Source of the DNA: Streptomyces sp. SID8352
Lineage (GTDB): Bacteria > Actinomycetota > Actinomycetes > Streptomycetales > Streptomycetaceae
Direction of reading: 5' to 3'
Assembly (NCBI RefSeq): GCF_009862265.1
Contig: NZ_WWGX01000012.1
Span: 62,176 to 126,175, forward strand
DNA length: 64,000 nucleotides
Part shown: positions 51,402 through 63,062 of the stretch, piece after piece
Position numbering within the stretch: position 1 is the first letter of the stretch
Layout of the letters: every line of letters begins with the position of its first letter
Program-made: the position numbers and the translations under genes
Notes under the pieces: generated by a model
What the model was told of the DNA's origin: nothing
The model's input: only the letters and a program-made list of their open reading frames with translations
The model's database searches: none

Positions 51402-54400
51402 GTGGACGAACGATCCGACGCGGCGGAGCCGCCGCCGACGGCCCCGGCACGCGGCCCCGCCCGGCCGCGGCCACCGCGACCGCCGGGACGGCGGGTGCCC
51501 GCCGCGCGGCCCGCACCAGCGCCGTCCGAGCTGCCGCCGGAAACAGCCCCACCGCGCCCCGAGGGACGCGGGGGCGGTGCGGACCCGGGGGTCACGGTGA
51601 GCCCGCCGCCCTCCCCGACCGCGCTGGACGACGCCCCGCGCGCCCGGCCCGCCCCGGCCCCGTGCGGGCGCCGCCCGCCCGCCTCCGGCGGCCGGTCCCT
51701 GCTCCGCCAGCTCCTGCTGGCCCTGGTCTGCGCCGTCTTCGCCGTGGGCTCCGCGCTCGGCTGGGGCTCGCCCCACGCGGCCCAGGTCATGGGCGACTTC
51801 GGGCTGAGTGCCGCGGCCGGCACCGCCGCCGTCTCCTGCCTGCTGTACGCGCGCAGCGGCCGGGCCCGGTTCCGGCCCGCCTGGACGCTGTTCGCCCTCT
51901 CCTCGGCCATGGCCTCCCTGGGCAATCTGGTGTGGGGGTGGTACGAGGTCGTGCTCGAACGGCCCGTCCCCAGCCCCAGCTATGCCGATCTGTTCTTCCT
52001 GTGCTTCGCGCCGCCCGCCATCGTCGGCCTGCTGGTGCTCGCCAAGCGGCCGGTGACCAAGGCGGGCTGGATCTGCCTCGGCCTCGACGCCTGGCTGATC
52101 GGCGGCTCCCTGCTGACCCTCGCCTGGAGCCTGGCCCTCGCCCAGGCCGCCAAGGCCGACGGCGGCGCGGGCGTGGCGCGCTCCGCGCTCTCCGTCGCCT
52201 ATCCGCTGCTGGACATCGCCCTGGTCAGCATGGTGCTCGCGCTGCACTTCCGCCGCTCCCCGGTGCACCGGTCCGCCGTGAACACCGCCATCGGCGGGCT
52301 CGCCCTGACGGTGATGTGCGACGCCCTGTTCACCTCCCCGCTGCTGCACAACAGCTACCGCAGCGGGCAGCTGCTCGACGCCGGGTGGTTCGCCGGATCG
52401 CTGCTGCTCGCCTACGCGCCCTGGGCCGCCTCCCGGCACAGCCTGCCCGTGGCGGGGGAGACCGTCGCCGGGTTCGGCCGGCCGCTCCATGAGCACCTGC
52501 CCGCCCAGCGCGCCGCCGGCCTCCCGGACGGGACCTCCGCGCCCCCGCCGTTCGCGCCCCCGCTCTCCGCGCCCCCGGCGTTCGCGGGGCAGCGCGCGGG
52601 CGGCCCGGCGGCCCCCGACGCCGTCGCGCCGGGCGGCGACCACGGCCGGCACCCCGGGGCCCGGCCCCTCGCCGGATCGCTGGCCGCGCTGACGCCCTAC
52701 CTCGCCGCCGCCGTCTGCACCCTGGGCATCCTGTACAACGTGCTCAACGGCCGCAGCGTCGACCGCGTGGTGCTGCTGACCGGGGGCACCGTGGTGCTCG
52801 CCCTCGTCGTGCGCCAGGGCATCATGCTCCTCGACAACATCACCCTCACCCAGGAACTGGCGCAGAAGGAGAACCACTTCCGCTCCCTGGTCCAGGGCTC
52901 CAGCGACGTCATCATGATCGCCGCCCCCAACGGCGTGCTGCGCTACGTCTCCCCGGCCGCCGCCGGGGTCTACGGCCGCCCGGCCGAGGAGCTGGTCGGC
53001 GGCGAGCTGGCGGGCCTCATCCACCCCGAGGACCTCGGCTGCGTCGTCCACGAGGTGCGCCGCTTCCTCGCCGCCAGCCCCGCCGAGGAGCCCACCACCC
53101 GCATCGAGTGCCGGTTCCGGTCCGGCGACGGCGGCTGGCTCAACGTCGAGTCCACCGTCAACCGCCACCACGGCGGCCTGATCTTCAACAGCAGGGACGT
53201 GACCGAGCGGGTGCGCCTCCAGGCGCAGCTCCAGCACAACGCCGAGCACGACCCGCTCACCGACCTGCCCAACCGGGCCCTGTTCACCCGGCGGGTGCAG
53301 CAGGCCCTGTCCGGCCGCCGGGCCGCCGACCGGGGCGCCGCCCAGCGCGGCACGGCGGTGCTCTTCATCGACCTGGACGGCTTCAAGGCCGTCAACGACA
53401 CCATCGGCCACCAGGCGGGCGACGAGCTGCTCGTCCAGGCCGCCCGCAGGCTCCAGGACTCCGTCCGCCAGGGCGACACCGCCTCCCGGCTGGGCGGCGA
53501 CGAGTTCGCGGCCCTGATCGCCGGTGACGGCACCCGGGACCGCGCCGCCCGCGAGGGCCACCTCCTGGAGCTCGCCGACCGGCTGAGAGCCACCCTCTCC
53601 GAGCCCTACGCCATCGACGGCAACGACGTCCGGGTCAACGCCTCCATCGGCGTCGCCCTCGCCGAGCCCGGCCTCGGCGCGGGGGAGCTGCTGCGCAACG
53701 CCGACCTCGCCATGTACCGGGCCAAGGCGGCCGGGAAGGGCCGCGTCGAGCTGTACCGGCCGCAGATGCAGCAGGACGTCGTCCGCCGGGCCGAGCTGGC
53801 CTCCCGGCTGCGGGCCGCGCTGCACCAGGGCGAGTTCGCGCTGCTGCACCAGCCGGTGGTCTCCCTGGCCGAGGGCCGGATCGACTCGGTCTGCGCGCGG
53901 GCCCGCTGGCGCTCCTCGCAGGGAGTGCTCTTCACCCCGGCCGAGTTCCTGCGCGTGGCGGACGACGGCGACCGCACCGCCGAGCTGGACCGCTGGGTGC
54001 TCCGGGAGGCCGTCGAGCAGGCCGCCGAGCGCGCCGCGGCCGGGCTCGGGGTGTCCGTGGCCGTCCGCCTGGGCGCGGGTCGGCTGCTGGACCGCTCGAT
54101 GACCCTGGGCTCGGTGGAGGCCCTGCTGACCCGGCACGGCCTGCCGCCGGGCGCCCTGGTGATCGAGCTGTCCGACACCGACCCCCGGATCGCCCTGGAC
54201 GAGCTGGAGCGCCGGCTGAACGCCCTCAAGCGGGTCGGCGTGCGCATCGCGCTGGACGGCTTCGGCAACGGCCACGCGGCCATCACCGCGCTGCGGCGGC
54301 TCCCCGTCGACGTCCTCAAGCTCGACCGGGGCCTGGTCGAGGGCGTCGTCGAGTCCGCCCGGCTGCACAAGATCACCAGCGGGCTGCTGAGGATCGCCTC

Positions 54401-54782
54401 CGACCTCGGGCTGAAGTCCGTGGCCGATGGGGTGGACCTGCCCGAGCAGGTCGTCGCGCTGCGCGCCATGGGCTGCACCCACGGGCAGGGCATGGCCTTC
54501 TCCGGCCCGCTGGAGGAGTACCGGCTGCGCAGGGCCCTGGGCGCCGGGCACTACCCGGTGCCGATCGGTCCGCCCCGGCCCGTCTACGCGGGCGGCGGGG
54601 GCGTCTATCCCGTGGGCCGGACCGCCGTGCACCCCGTGGCCCACCCGGGGGCCGCGGGCGGCGCCGTGCCCGCCGGGTACCCTGCGGGCGTCAACGGCTC
54701 GGTGCCCCCCGGGCTGCCCGCCGTCCTCACCGGTGGGACGACCCTGCGACCACATGTTGAGACTCCCGTCCCACCCACTTGA
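51402..54782 (+). CDS. cdgF: Membrane PAS-GGDEF-(degenerate EAL) protein, diguanylate cyclase candidate
   Basis: The 1126-aa protein has four parts. A disordered Pro-rich N-terminus (1-~100) precedes a membrane region of roughly eight helices up to ~470 with a Pro/Ala insert. A PAS domain follows ([29 protein letters not shown]), then a GGDEF domain with GGDEF from residue 698. Last come an EAL-like domain and a ~90-residue Gly/Pro tail. The GGDEF domain also keeps the inhibitory site RQGD, so c-di-GMP synthesis under feedback is likely. The EAL domain reads CAR (831-833) in place of EAL and DGFGNG instead of DDFGTG, so phosphodiesterase activity is doubtful. The position beside ilvB matches what I recall of cdgF (SCO5511); the symbol is tentative. 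The GTG at 51402 has a weak site; GTG at 51597 is an alternative. Confidence 0.85.
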   Translation: MDERSDAAEPPPTAPARGPARPRPPRPPGRRVPAARPAPAPSELPPETAPPRPEGRGGGADPGVTVSPPPSPTALDDAPRARPAPAPCGRRPPASGGRSLLRQLLLALVCAVFAVGSALGWGSPHAAQVMGDFGLSAAAGTAAVSCLLYARSGRARFRPAWTLFALSSAMASLGNLVWGWYEVVLERPVPSPSYADLFFLCFAPPAIVGLLVLAKRPVTKAGWICLGLDAWLIGGSLLTLAWSLALAQAAKADGGAGVARSALSVAYPLLDIALVSMVLALHFRRSPVHRSAVNTAIGGLALTVMCDALFTSPLLHNSYRSGQLLDAGWFAGSLLLAYAPWAASRHSLPVAGETVAGFGRPLHEHLPAQRAAGLPDGTSAPPPFAPPLSAPPAFAGQRAGGPAAPDAVAPGGDHGRHPGARPLAGSLAALTPYLAAAVCTLGILYNVLNGRSVDRVVLLTGGTVVLALVVRQGIMLLDNITLTQELAQKENHFRSLVQGSSDVIMIAAPNGVLRYVSPAAAGVYGRPAEELVGGELAGLIHPEDLGCVVHEVRRFLAASPAEEPTTRIECRFRSGDGGWLNVESTVNRHHGGLIFNSRDVTERVRLQAQLQHNAEHDPLTDLPNRALFTRRVQQALSGRRAADRGAAQRGTAVLFIDLDGFKAVNDTIGHQAGDELLVQAARRLQDSVRQGDTASRLGGDEFAALIAGDGTRDRAAREGHLLELADRLRATLSEPYAIDGNDVRVNASIGVALAEPGLGAGELLRNADLAMYRAKAAGKGRVELYRPQMQQDVVRRAELASRLRAALHQGEFALLHQPVVSLAEGRIDSVCARARWRSSQGVLFTPAEFLRVADDGDRTAELDRWVLREAVEQAAERAAAGLGVSVAVRLGAGRLLDRSMTLGSVEALLTRHGLPPGALVIELSDTDPRIALDELERRLNALKRVGVRIALDGFGNGHAAITALRRLPVDVLKLDRGLVEGVVESARLHKITSGLLRIASDLGLKSVADGVDLPEQVVALRAMGCTHGQGMAFSGPLEEYRLRRALGAGHYPVPIGPPRPVYAGGGGVYPVGRTAVHPVAHPGAAGGAVPAGYPAGVNGSVPPGLPAVLTGGTTLRPHVETPVPPT

Positions 54783-54808
54783 CAGTGGACGCGTGCCGGG
54801 GGGAGGGT
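54779..54808 (+). promoter_or_regulatory. Candidate ilvB promoter overlapping the cdgF stop codon
   Basis: A perfect TTGACA -35 (54779-54784) contains the TGA of the upstream gene. GAGGGT 18 nt later is a weak -10 and lies 7 nt before the leader-peptide ATG. That -10 overlaps the apparent ribosome-binding site GGGAGGG, so the leader could be translated either way. Confidence 0.45.
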
Positions 54809-54815
54809 CAGAGCC

Positions 54816-54857
54816 ATGCGCACCCGAATTCTCGTACTTGGAAAGCGCGTCGGCTGA
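54816..54857 (+). CDS. ilvB leader peptide (13 aa)
   Basis: The frame encodes [13 protein letters not shown]. Consecutive Ile-Leu-Val-Leu codons (ATT CTC GTA CTT) are the regulatory codons expected for attenuation by branched-chain amino-acyl-tRNA supply. GGGAGGG lies 8 nt upstream. The attenuator hairpin begins 54 nt after its stop. Confidence 0.9.
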   Translation: MRTRILVLGKRVG

Positions 54858-54910
54858 AGCAGGTGACGTCCGGGCCGACCGGACTCCCCGCGACCCACAC
54901 CCGGCGCGCT

Positions 54911-54944
54911 CCCCTCGCTTGCCTTTTGGCACGAGGGGTTTTTT
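54911..54944 (+). terminator. ilvB transcription attenuator
   Basis: The hairpin CCCCTCG/CGAGGGG with inner stem TGCC-TTTT-GGCA (two-base bulge) is followed by six Ts (54939-54944). It is one of the few classical Rho-independent structures in this window and lies 73 nt before ilvB. The gap from leader peptide to hairpin leaves room for an antiterminator. Confidence 0.92.
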
Positions 54945-55017
54945 GTTGCACAAACACCGCAGCACCGCGGTCACCAACCGCGCAAACCTGGCAAAACACC
55001 TCAGCATCGAGAAGAGA

Positions 55018-56871
55018 ATGACGATGACCGAGCAGGCAACCGGGGCCCAGCACCCGCAGCCGAGGCCCCGTTCCGGAGGACAGCAGTCCGCCACCGAGCA
55101 CGTCACGGGTGCGCAGGCCCTCATCCGCTCCCTGGAGGAGGTCGGCGCCGACACGGTATTCGGCATTCCCGGCGGCACGATCCTTCCGGCCTACGACCCG
55201 CTGATGGACTCCACCCGGGTGCGCCACGTCCTCGTCCGCCACGAGCAGGGCGCCGGTCACGCGGCCACCGGCTACGCCCAGGCCACCGGCAAGGTCGGCG
55301 TCTGCATGGCGACCTCCGGCCCCGGCGCCACCAACCTGGTCACCCCGATCGCCGACGCCAACATGGACTCCGTGCCGCTGGTCGCGATCACCGGCCAGGT
55401 GGTCTCCTCCTCGATCGGCACGGACGCCTTCCAGGAGGCGGACATCGTCGGCATCAGCATGCCGATCACCAAGCACAGCTTCCTGGTGACCAGGGCCGAG
55501 GACATCCCCCGGGTGATCGCCCAGGCGTTCCACATTGCCTCCACCGGCCGCCCCGGCCCGGTCCTGGTGGACATCCCCAAGGACATCCTCCAGAAGAAGA
55601 CCACCTTCTCCTGGCCGCCGGTCATGGACCTGCCCGGATACCGCCCGGTGACCAAGCCGCACGCCAAGCAGATCCGCGAGGCCGCCAAGCTGATCACCGC
55701 CGCCAAGCGGCCCGTCCTCTACGTCGGCGGCGGCGTGCTCAAGGCGGGCGCCACCGCCGAGCTGAAGGTCCTCGCCGAGCTGACCGGAGCGCCCGTCACC
55801 ACCACCCTGATGGCGCTCGGCGCGTTCCCCGACAGCCACCCGCTGCACGTGGGAATGCCGGGCATGCACGGTGCGGTCACCGCCGTCACCGCGCTGCAGA
55901 AGGCCGACCTGATCGTCGCCCTCGGCGCCCGCTTCGACGACCGCGTCACCGGCAAGCTGGACAGCTTCGCCCCGCACGCCCGGATCGTCCACGCCGACAT
56001 CGACCCGGCCGAGATCGGCAAGAACCGCGCCGCCGACGTGCCCATCGTCGGTGACGCCCGCGAGGTCATCGCCGATCTGGTCCAGGCCGTGCAGAAGGAG
56101 CACAGCGAGGGCAACCGCGGCGACTACACCGCCTGGTGGAAGGACCTCGACCGCTGGCGCGAGACCTACCCCCTGGGCTACGAGCAGCCCGCCGACGGCT
56201 CGCTCTCCCCGCAGGCCGTCATCGAGCGCATCGGGCAGCTCGCGCCCGAGGGCACCGTCTTCGCGGCCGGTGTCGGCCAGCACCAGATGTGGGCCGCCCA
56301 CTTCGTGCAGTACGAGCAGCCCGCCACCTGGCTCAACTCCGGCGGCGCCGGAACCATGGGCTACGCCGTCCCCGCCGCCATGGGCGCCAAGGCCGGCCGC
56401 CCCGAGCGCACCGTCTGGGCCATCGACGGCGACGGCTGCTTCCAGATGACCAACCAGGAACTCACCACCTGCGCCCTGAACAACATCCCGATCAAGGTCG
56501 CCGTCATCAACAACGGCGCCCTCGGGATGGTCCGCCAGTGGCAGACCCTGTTCTACAACCAGCGGTACTCCAACACCGTGCTGCACTCCGGCCCCGACGA
56601 CGTCAACCCCGAGGCCCGCGGGACCCGCGTCCCCGACTTCGTGAAGCTGTCGGAGGCCATGGGCTGCCACGCCATCCGCTGCGAGGACCCGGCCGACCTC
56701 GACAAGGTCATCGAAGAGGCGAACTCCATCAACGACCGTCCGGTCGTCGTCGACTTCATCGTCCACGAGGACGCCATGGTGTGGCCGATGGTCGCCGCCG
56801 GCACCTCCAACGACGAGATCATGGCCGCCCGGGACGTCCGCCCCGACTTCGGCGACAACGAAGACGACTGA
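55018..56871 (+). CDS. ilvB: Acetolactate synthase, large (catalytic) subunit
   Basis: The 617-aa TPP- and FAD-dependent enzyme makes 2-acetolactate or 2-aceto-2-hydroxybutyrate, the first common step to Val, Leu and Ile. The activating Glu is in [59 protein letters not shown] and the TPP motif [16 protein letters not shown] are all intact. ATG at 55018 is taken, although ATG at 55024 is equally possible; only GAGAAGAGA precedes them. ilvN follows 34 bp later. Expression should be set by the leader-peptide attenuator. Confidence 0.97.
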   Translation: MTMTEQATGAQHPQPRPRSGGQQSATEHVTGAQALIRSLEEVGADTVFGIPGGTILPAYDPLMDSTRVRHVLVRHEQGAGHAATGYAQATGKVGVCMATSGPGATNLVTPIADANMDSVPLVAITGQVVSSSIGTDAFQEADIVGISMPITKHSFLVTRAEDIPRVIAQAFHIASTGRPGPVLVDIPKDILQKKTTFSWPPVMDLPGYRPVTKPHAKQIREAAKLITAAKRPVLYVGGGVLKAGATAELKVLAELTGAPVTTTLMALGAFPDSHPLHVGMPGMHGAVTAVTALQKADLIVALGARFDDRVTGKLDSFAPHARIVHADIDPAEIGKNRAADVPIVGDAREVIADLVQAVQKEHSEGNRGDYTAWWKDLDRWRETYPLGYEQPADGSLSPQAVIERIGQLAPEGTVFAAGVGQHQMWAAHFVQYEQPATWLNSGGAGTMGYAVPAAMGAKAGRPERTVWAIDGDGCFQMTNQELTTCALNNIPIKVAVINNGALGMVRQWQTLFYNQRYSNTVLHSGPDDVNPEARGTRVPDFVKLSEAMGCHAIRCEDPADLDKVIEEANSINDRPVVVDFIVHEDAMVWPMVAAGTSNDEIMAARDVRPDFGDNEDD

Positions 56872-56905
56872 CCGAAGACGACTGAGCGAGAGAGACCCGA
56901 AGACC

Positions 56906-58544
<1,639 letters not shown>

Positions 58545-58597
58545 GGCCCCGGCCGCAGGGGCTCCGGACGAGCGTCCCGGACCCCCCGGCCCACGCC

Positions 58598-58625
58598 GGG
58601 CGGCACCGTTCCCACGGTGCCGCCC
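58598..58625 (+). terminator. Terminator after ilvC
   Basis: A 12-bp perfect stem GGGCGGCACCGT has a TCCC loop and lies 53 nt beyond the ilvC stop. Confidence 0.8.
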
Positions 58626-58688
58626 CCTCATCCGCCCACCAACGGGTGATCGTTTGGCAGAGGCGCAGGACGCCGCCCGCCGCGCCAC

Positions 58689-58694
58689 TACACT
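58689..58694 (+). promoter_or_regulatory. Possible -10 box TACACT of serA
   Basis: TACACT lies about 115 nt upstream of the serA GTG. The implied leader contains a small hairpin around 58763-58790 just before the ribosome-binding site. Confidence 0.4.
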
Positions 58695-58809
58695 GCTGCA
58701 CAACAACGCGTCAGGCTCACAGCGTCGTGCGTCTTCCACGCGGCCACTCAACCCTCCACCGCATGCGGCCGTCGGGACGGCCGTCCGCATTGGACCTGTG
58801 AGGACTCAC

Positions 58810-60399
58810 GTGAGCTCGAAACCCGTCGTACTCATCGCTGAAGAGCTGTCGCCCGCCACCGTGGACGCGCTTGGCCCCGACTTCGAGATCCGCCACTGCA
58901 ACGGTGCGGACCGTAGCGAGCTGCTGCCCGCCATCGCCGACGTGGACGCCATCCTGGTGCGCTCCGCCACCAAGGTCGACGCCGAGGCCATCGCCGCCGC
59001 CGGCCGTCTGAAGGTCGTCGCCCGCGCCGGTGTCGGCCTGGACAACGTGGACGTCTCCGCCGCCACCAAGGCCGGCGTGATGGTCGTCAACGCCCCGACC
59101 TCCAACATCGTCACCGCCGCCGAGCTGGCCTGCGGTCTGCTCGTCGCCACCGCCCGCCACATCCCGCAGGCCAACGCCGCGCTGAAGAACGGCGAGTGGA
59201 AGCGCAGCAAGTACACCGGCGTCGAGCTGGCCGAGAAGACCCTCGGCGTCGTCGGCCTCGGCCGCATCGGTGCCCTGGTCGCCCAGCGCATGTCCGCCTT
59301 CGGCATGAAGGTCGTCGCCTACGACCCCTACGTGCAGCCCGCGCGCGCCGCCCAGATGGGCGTCAAGGTCCTGCCGCTGGACGAGTTGCTGGAGGTCGCC
59401 GACTTCATCACCGTCCACCTGCCCAAGACCCCCGAGACCCTCGGCCTGATCGGCGAGGAGGCGCTGCGCAAGGTCAAGCCCGGCGTCCGCATCGTCAACG
59501 CCGCTCGCGGCGGCATCGTCGACGAGGAGGCGCTGTACGCGGCGCTCAAGGAGGGCCGGGTCGCCGGCGCCGGCCTCGACGTGTACGCCAAGGAGCCCTG
59601 CACCGACTCGCCGCTGTTCGAGTTCGACCAGGTCGTCTGCACCCCGCACCTCGGCGCCTCCACCGACGAGGCCCAGGAGAAGGCCGGCATCGCCGTCGCC
59701 CGGTCGGTGCGCCTCGCCCTCGCCGGTGAGCTGGTCCCGGACGCGGTCAACGTCCAGGGCGGTGTCATCGCCGAGGACGTCAAGCCCGGGCTGCCGCTGG
59801 CCGAGCGCCTCGGCCGCATCTTCACGGCGCTGGCCGGCGAGGTCGCCGTCCGCCTCGACGTCGAGGTCTACGGCGAGATCACCCAGCACGACGTCAAGGT
59901 GCTGGAGCTGTCCGCCCTCAAGGGTGTCTTCGAGGACGTCGTCGACGAGACCGTCTCCTACGTCAACGCCCCGCTGTTCGCGCAGGAGCGCGGCGTCGAG
60001 GTCCGGCTGACCACCAGCTCCGAGTCGCCCGAGCACCGCAACGTGGTCACCGTGCGCGGCACCCTCGCGGACGGCCAGGAGGTCTCCGTCTCCGGCACGC
60101 TGGCCGGTCCGAAGCACCTCCAGAAGATCGTCGCCATCGGCGCGTACGACGTCGACCTGGCCCTCGCGGACCACATGGTGGTGCTGCGCTACGAGGACCG
60201 CCCCGGTGTCGTCGGCACCGTCGGCCGCATCATCGGCGAGGCCGGGCTCAACATCGCCGGCATGCAGGTCTCCCGCTCGACCGTCGGCGGCGAGGCGCTC
60301 GCCGTGCTCACCGTCGACGACACCGTGCCCGCCGGGGTGCTGGCCGAGGTCGAGGCCGAGATCGGCGCCACGTCCGCCCGCTCGGTGAACCTGGCCTGA
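58810..60399 (+). CDS. serA: D-3-phosphoglycerate dehydrogenase
   Basis: The 529-aa enzyme catalyses the first step of serine synthesis. It has a substrate and nucleotide-binding core with VVGLGRIGALVAQRM, catalytic Arg in NAARGGIVDE, Glu in YAKEPCTDSP and His in CTPHLGAST. An intervening domain (~320-450) and a C-terminal ACT domain (MVVLRYEDRPGVVGTVGRIIGEAGLNIAGMQVSR) follow. This long form is the type found in mycobacteria, where the ACT domain binds serine. GTG at 58810 follows GTGAGGA. It lies 265 bp after ilvC, with the ilvC terminator between, so it is a separate unit. Confidence 0.97.
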   Translation: MSSKPVVLIAEELSPATVDALGPDFEIRHCNGADRSELLPAIADVDAILVRSATKVDAEAIAAAGRLKVVARAGVGLDNVDVSAATKAGVMVVNAPTSNIVTAAELACGLLVATARHIPQANAALKNGEWKRSKYTGVELAEKTLGVVGLGRIGALVAQRMSAFGMKVVAYDPYVQPARAAQMGVKVLPLDELLEVADFITVHLPKTPETLGLIGEEALRKVKPGVRIVNAARGGIVDEEALYAALKEGRVAGAGLDVYAKEPCTDSPLFEFDQVVCTPHLGASTDEAQEKAGIAVARSVRLALAGELVPDAVNVQGGVIAEDVKPGLPLAERLGRIFTALAGEVAVRLDVEVYGEITQHDVKVLELSALKGVFEDVVDETVSYVNAPLFAQERGVEVRLTTSSESPEHRNVVTVRGTLADGQEVSVSGTLAGPKHLQKIVAIGAYDVDLALADHMVVLRYEDRPGVVGTVGRIIGEAGLNIAGMQVSRSTVGGEALAVLTVDDTVPAGVLAEVEAEIGATSARSVNLA

Positions 60400-60430
60400 G
60401 GCGCCCGGCCCCGGACGGGGCCGCCCTCCA

Positions 60431-60469
60431 CGCCGGACGGGCCGACCACCGAGGTCGGCCCGTCCGGCG
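60431..60469. terminator. Strong bidirectional terminator between serA and the PucR gene
   Basis: A 17-bp perfect stem with a 5-nt loop lies between convergent genes and is followed by TTT. A 21-bp sequence just beyond it (CGCTCCGGCACCGTTTCCGCG) occurs twice, at 60480 and 60503. Confidence 0.9.
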
Positions 60470-60585
60470 TTTCCGCGTCCGCTCCGGCACCGTTTCCGCG
60501 CTCGCTCCGGCACCGTTTCCGCGTCCGTCACCCCTGGCGTCGCCCCCGTGCCCGTCACCCCGGGCGGCGGTGGCAGGGAGAAGCG

Positions 60586-61869
60586 CTACAGGCGGTGCGC
60601 CTTGAGCGCCATGTGCAGCAGCAGCCGGTCCTCGCCGTCGTCCAGGTCCAGTCCGGTGAGCTGCTCCACCCTGGACAGCCGGTAGTACAGCGTCTGGCGG
60701 TGGATGCCCAGCTCGGCGGCGGTGCGCCCGGCCTGCCCGGCCCGGTCCAGATACACCTCGGCGGTGCGGGCCAGCTCCCGGTGGGCGGGCCCCAGCAGCG
60801 TCCGCACCGCCACGTCCTGCCCCGCGCGCGGCGGCAGCGCGGTCAGCAGGCGGTACGGACCGATCGACGCCCACTGGGCCACCGGCCCGAACCCCGGCTC
60901 CGCCAGCGCCGCCCGCGCCGACGCCGACGCCTCCCGCCACGCCTCGGTCAGCTCCGCGAGCCCGGTGCGCGGCCCCGCCACCCCCGCCGCCGCCTCCCGG
61001 GCCCGCTCCAGCAGCCGCCCCGCCGCCGCGAGCGCCGGGCCCGGCACGTCCGTCGACCGCAGCCGCACCAGCAGCGCCAGCGCGTGCCCGGCCGGCCCCC
61101 ACGGCACCGTGCACAGCGCCTCCGCCCCCGGCACCGTGCGCACCGACGGCGCGTCGTCCGGCGCCGAGGTCCAGGGCGCCACGCACACCACCGTGTGCGG
61201 GGTGTCGGCGCGGGCCCCCAGCGCGGAGCGCAGCTCCGTCACCGCCATGTCCCGTTGCCAGTCCCGCTCGGCGGTCAGCACCGCCCGCAGCTCCCGGCTC
61301 AGGTCCGCGCCCTGCTGCGCCTCGTCCGCGAGCAGCGCGCCGATCCGGGCCGTCACCTCCATGGCCGCGGCGAGCTGCCGCTCCGTGGGGCCCGGCTCGG
61401 TGTCCAGCAGCCAGACGTAGCCGAGGACGACACCCCGATGGCGTACCGGCAGGCAGATCCTTCCCCGGTACACGCCCGCCTCCGGCGTCGGCGGGATGCG
61501 CACCGGGCCGGTGGCGCGGGTGATGCCGAAGCCCTCGAACCACTCCCGCACCGCCGCCGTCGAGCGCCGGGTGAGGATCGAGCGGGTGCGCACCGGGTCC
61601 AGCGCGGAGGGGTCGAGGTCGCCCTCGCTGTCGTAGACGCCGAAGGAGATCAGCTCGAAGTCCCGGTTCTCCAGCGTGGCCGGGGCGCCCAGCAGCTCGG
61701 AGATCTCGTCCACCAGCTCCTGGTACTCGCCCCGGGCCCGGACGGCACCGCCCCCCGTGCCTCCGGGGGCGCCCCGGTCCCCGCTGTCCCCGGCCGCGCC
61801 GGGGCCGCTGGCGTCCCGGGGGTCTCCTGAGCCTCTGGAATCCGACGTCACCCGGACATTCTGTCGCAT
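60586..61869 (-). CDS. PucR family transcriptional regulator of proline catabolism
   Basis: The 427-aa protein has a disordered Gly/Ser N-terminus and a GAF-like sensing region with [19 protein letters not shown] (~130-150). The C-terminal PucR helix-turn-helix reads [27 protein letters not shown] and ends [12 protein letters not shown]. It is divergent from proline dehydrogenase and pruA, the usual place for the activator of that pathway in Streptomyces. ATG at 61869 or the adjacent GTG at 61872 is the start; neither has a ribosome-binding site. A perfect inverted repeat lies 13 bp upstream and could serve autoregulation. Confidence 0.88.
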   Translation of the reverse strand: MRQNVRVTSDSRGSGDPRDASGPGAAGDSGDRGAPGGTGGGAVRARGEYQELVDEISELLGAPATLENRDFELISFGVYDSEGDLDPSALDPVRTRSILTRRSTAAVREWFEGFGITRATGPVRIPPTPEAGVYRGRICLPVRHRGVVLGYVWLLDTEPGPTERQLAAAMEVTARIGALLADEAQQGADLSRELRAVLTAERDWQRDMAVTELRSALGARADTPHTVVCVAPWTSAPDDAPSVRTVPGAEALCTVPWGPAGHALALLVRLRSTDVPGPALAAAGRLLERAREAAAGVAGPRTGLAELTEAWREASASARAALAEPGFGPVAQWASIGPYRLLTALPPRAGQDVAVRTLLGPAHRELARTAEVYLDRAGQAGRTAAELGIHRQTLYYRLSRVEQLTGLDLDDGEDRLLLHMALKAHRL

Positions 61870-61882
61870 CACGCCGCGCTTT

Positions 61883-61898
61883 TCAGACAGATGTCTGA
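61883..61898. promoter_or_regulatory. Candidate operator in the regulator/proline dehydrogenase divergent region
   Basis: TCAGACAGATGTCTGA has perfect 7-bp arms TCAGACA/TGTCTGA around GA. A related half-site ACGTCTG occurs at 61920-61926. A possible -10 for the proline dehydrogenase gene, TAGATT, is at 61954-61959. Confidence 0.6.
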
Positions 61899-62041
61899 GA
61901 TCGGGGGCACGGATGCGTGACGTCTGTCGATAGCCCGGGAACCGGGGCGAACCTAGATTTCACGGTGGTTCTCCGTGCCGTTCCCGGAACGTCCGTTCCC
62001 GTCGGACCGGCCCCGTTCTGGTTGGTAAGTGGAGGTGCCCC

Positions 62042-62968
62042 GTGCTGGGTCCCGTGATTCTCGCCGCGTCGCGCAGCGACCGGATGCGCCGTCTGGTCTC
62101 CGCCGCGCCGGTGACCAAGCCGGTCGTCGACCGCTTCATCCCGGGTGAGCGGGTCGACCAGATCCTCCCCATCATCCGCGACCTGACCGACCGGGGCCTC
62201 GAACTGACGATGGACGTCGTCGGCGAGGACATCACCCGCCCCGACCAGGCCGAGGCCGCCCGCGACGCCTACCTGGAGCTGATCGAGCACCTCGGCCCGC
62301 TGGAGCTGGGCACCCGCGCCGAGATGTCCGTCAAGCTCTCCATGTTCGGCCAGGCGCTGGACGGGGGCCACGAGCTGGCCCTGAAGAACGTCCGCCCGGT
62401 CGTCGAGGCCGCCGCCGCCATCGGCACCACCGTCACCCTGGACGCCGAGGACCACACCACCCTCGACTCGATGTTCGCCATCCACGAGGAGCTGCGGAAG
62501 GAGTTCCCCGAGACCGGCTGCGTCATCCAGGCGTACCTCTTCCGCACCGAGGACGACGCGCGCCGCCTCGCCGCGAGCGGCTCTCGCGTACGGTTGGTAA
62601 AGGGCGCCTACAAGGAGCCCGCCGAGGTCGCACACCAGGACAAGCACGAGATCGACAGGGCGTACGTCCGCATCCTCAGGACGCTGATGGAGGGCGAGGG
62701 CTATCCGATGATCGGGTCCCACGACCCGCGTCTGATCTCCATCGCCCAGGAACTCGCCCGGCTCGCGGGCCGCAAGCTCGACGAGTACGAGTTCCAGATG
62801 CTCTACGGCATCCGCGGCGACGAGCACCTGCGGCTGGCCGCCGAGGGCCACCGCATGCGCGTCTACACCGCCTACGGCACCGACTGGTACGGCTACTTCA
62901 TGCGCCGTCTGGCGGAGAAGCCGGCGAACCTGCGTTTCTTCGTCCGCTCGATGGTCAGCAAGGGCTGA
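62042..62968 (+). CDS. Proline dehydrogenase (single-domain, FAD)
   Basis: The 308-aa enzyme oxidises L-proline to pyrroline-5-carboxylate. The beta-alpha barrel features are visible: AEMSVKLSMFGQ, TVTLDAEDHTTLDS, RVRLVKGAYKEP, FQMLYGIRGDEH and the final GTDWYGYFMRRLAEKPANL. It is the stand-alone form, not the bifunctional PutA. GTG at 62042 follows GGAGGT at 5 nt. pruA follows 94 bp later and completes the pathway to glutamate. It is probably induced through the divergent PucR regulator. Confidence 0.95.
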   Translation: MLGPVILAASRSDRMRRLVSAAPVTKPVVDRFIPGERVDQILPIIRDLTDRGLELTMDVVGEDITRPDQAEAARDAYLELIEHLGPLELGTRAEMSVKLSMFGQALDGGHELALKNVRPVVEAAAAIGTTVTLDAEDHTTLDSMFAIHEELRKEFPETGCVIQAYLFRTEDDARRLAASGSRVRLVKGAYKEPAEVAHQDKHEIDRAYVRILRTLMEGEGYPMIGSHDPRLISIAQELARLAGRKLDEYEFQMLYGIRGDEHLRLAAEGHRMRVYTAYGTDWYGYFMRRLAEKPANLRFFVRSMVSKG

Positions 62969-63062
62969 GCGGCCGGGGCCGGCGCCCCTCGGGGCGGAGC
63001 AGCCCCCGGCCGATCCCGCAGCACAGCTCGAAACCGCTCAACGTCAAGGAGTCCCGGAACTT

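Noticed and set aside
54858-55017. T-box riboswitch for ilvB
   Set aside because: No specifier stem or T-box sequence was seen. The short leader peptide with Ile-Leu-Val-Leu codons explains the terminator better.
51189-55178. Minus-strand open frame of 1329 codons opposite the GGDEF gene
   Set aside because: It is a mirror of high-GC coding sequence on the other strand. The translation is Gly/Arg/Glu/His noise and runs across the ilvB leader and promoter.
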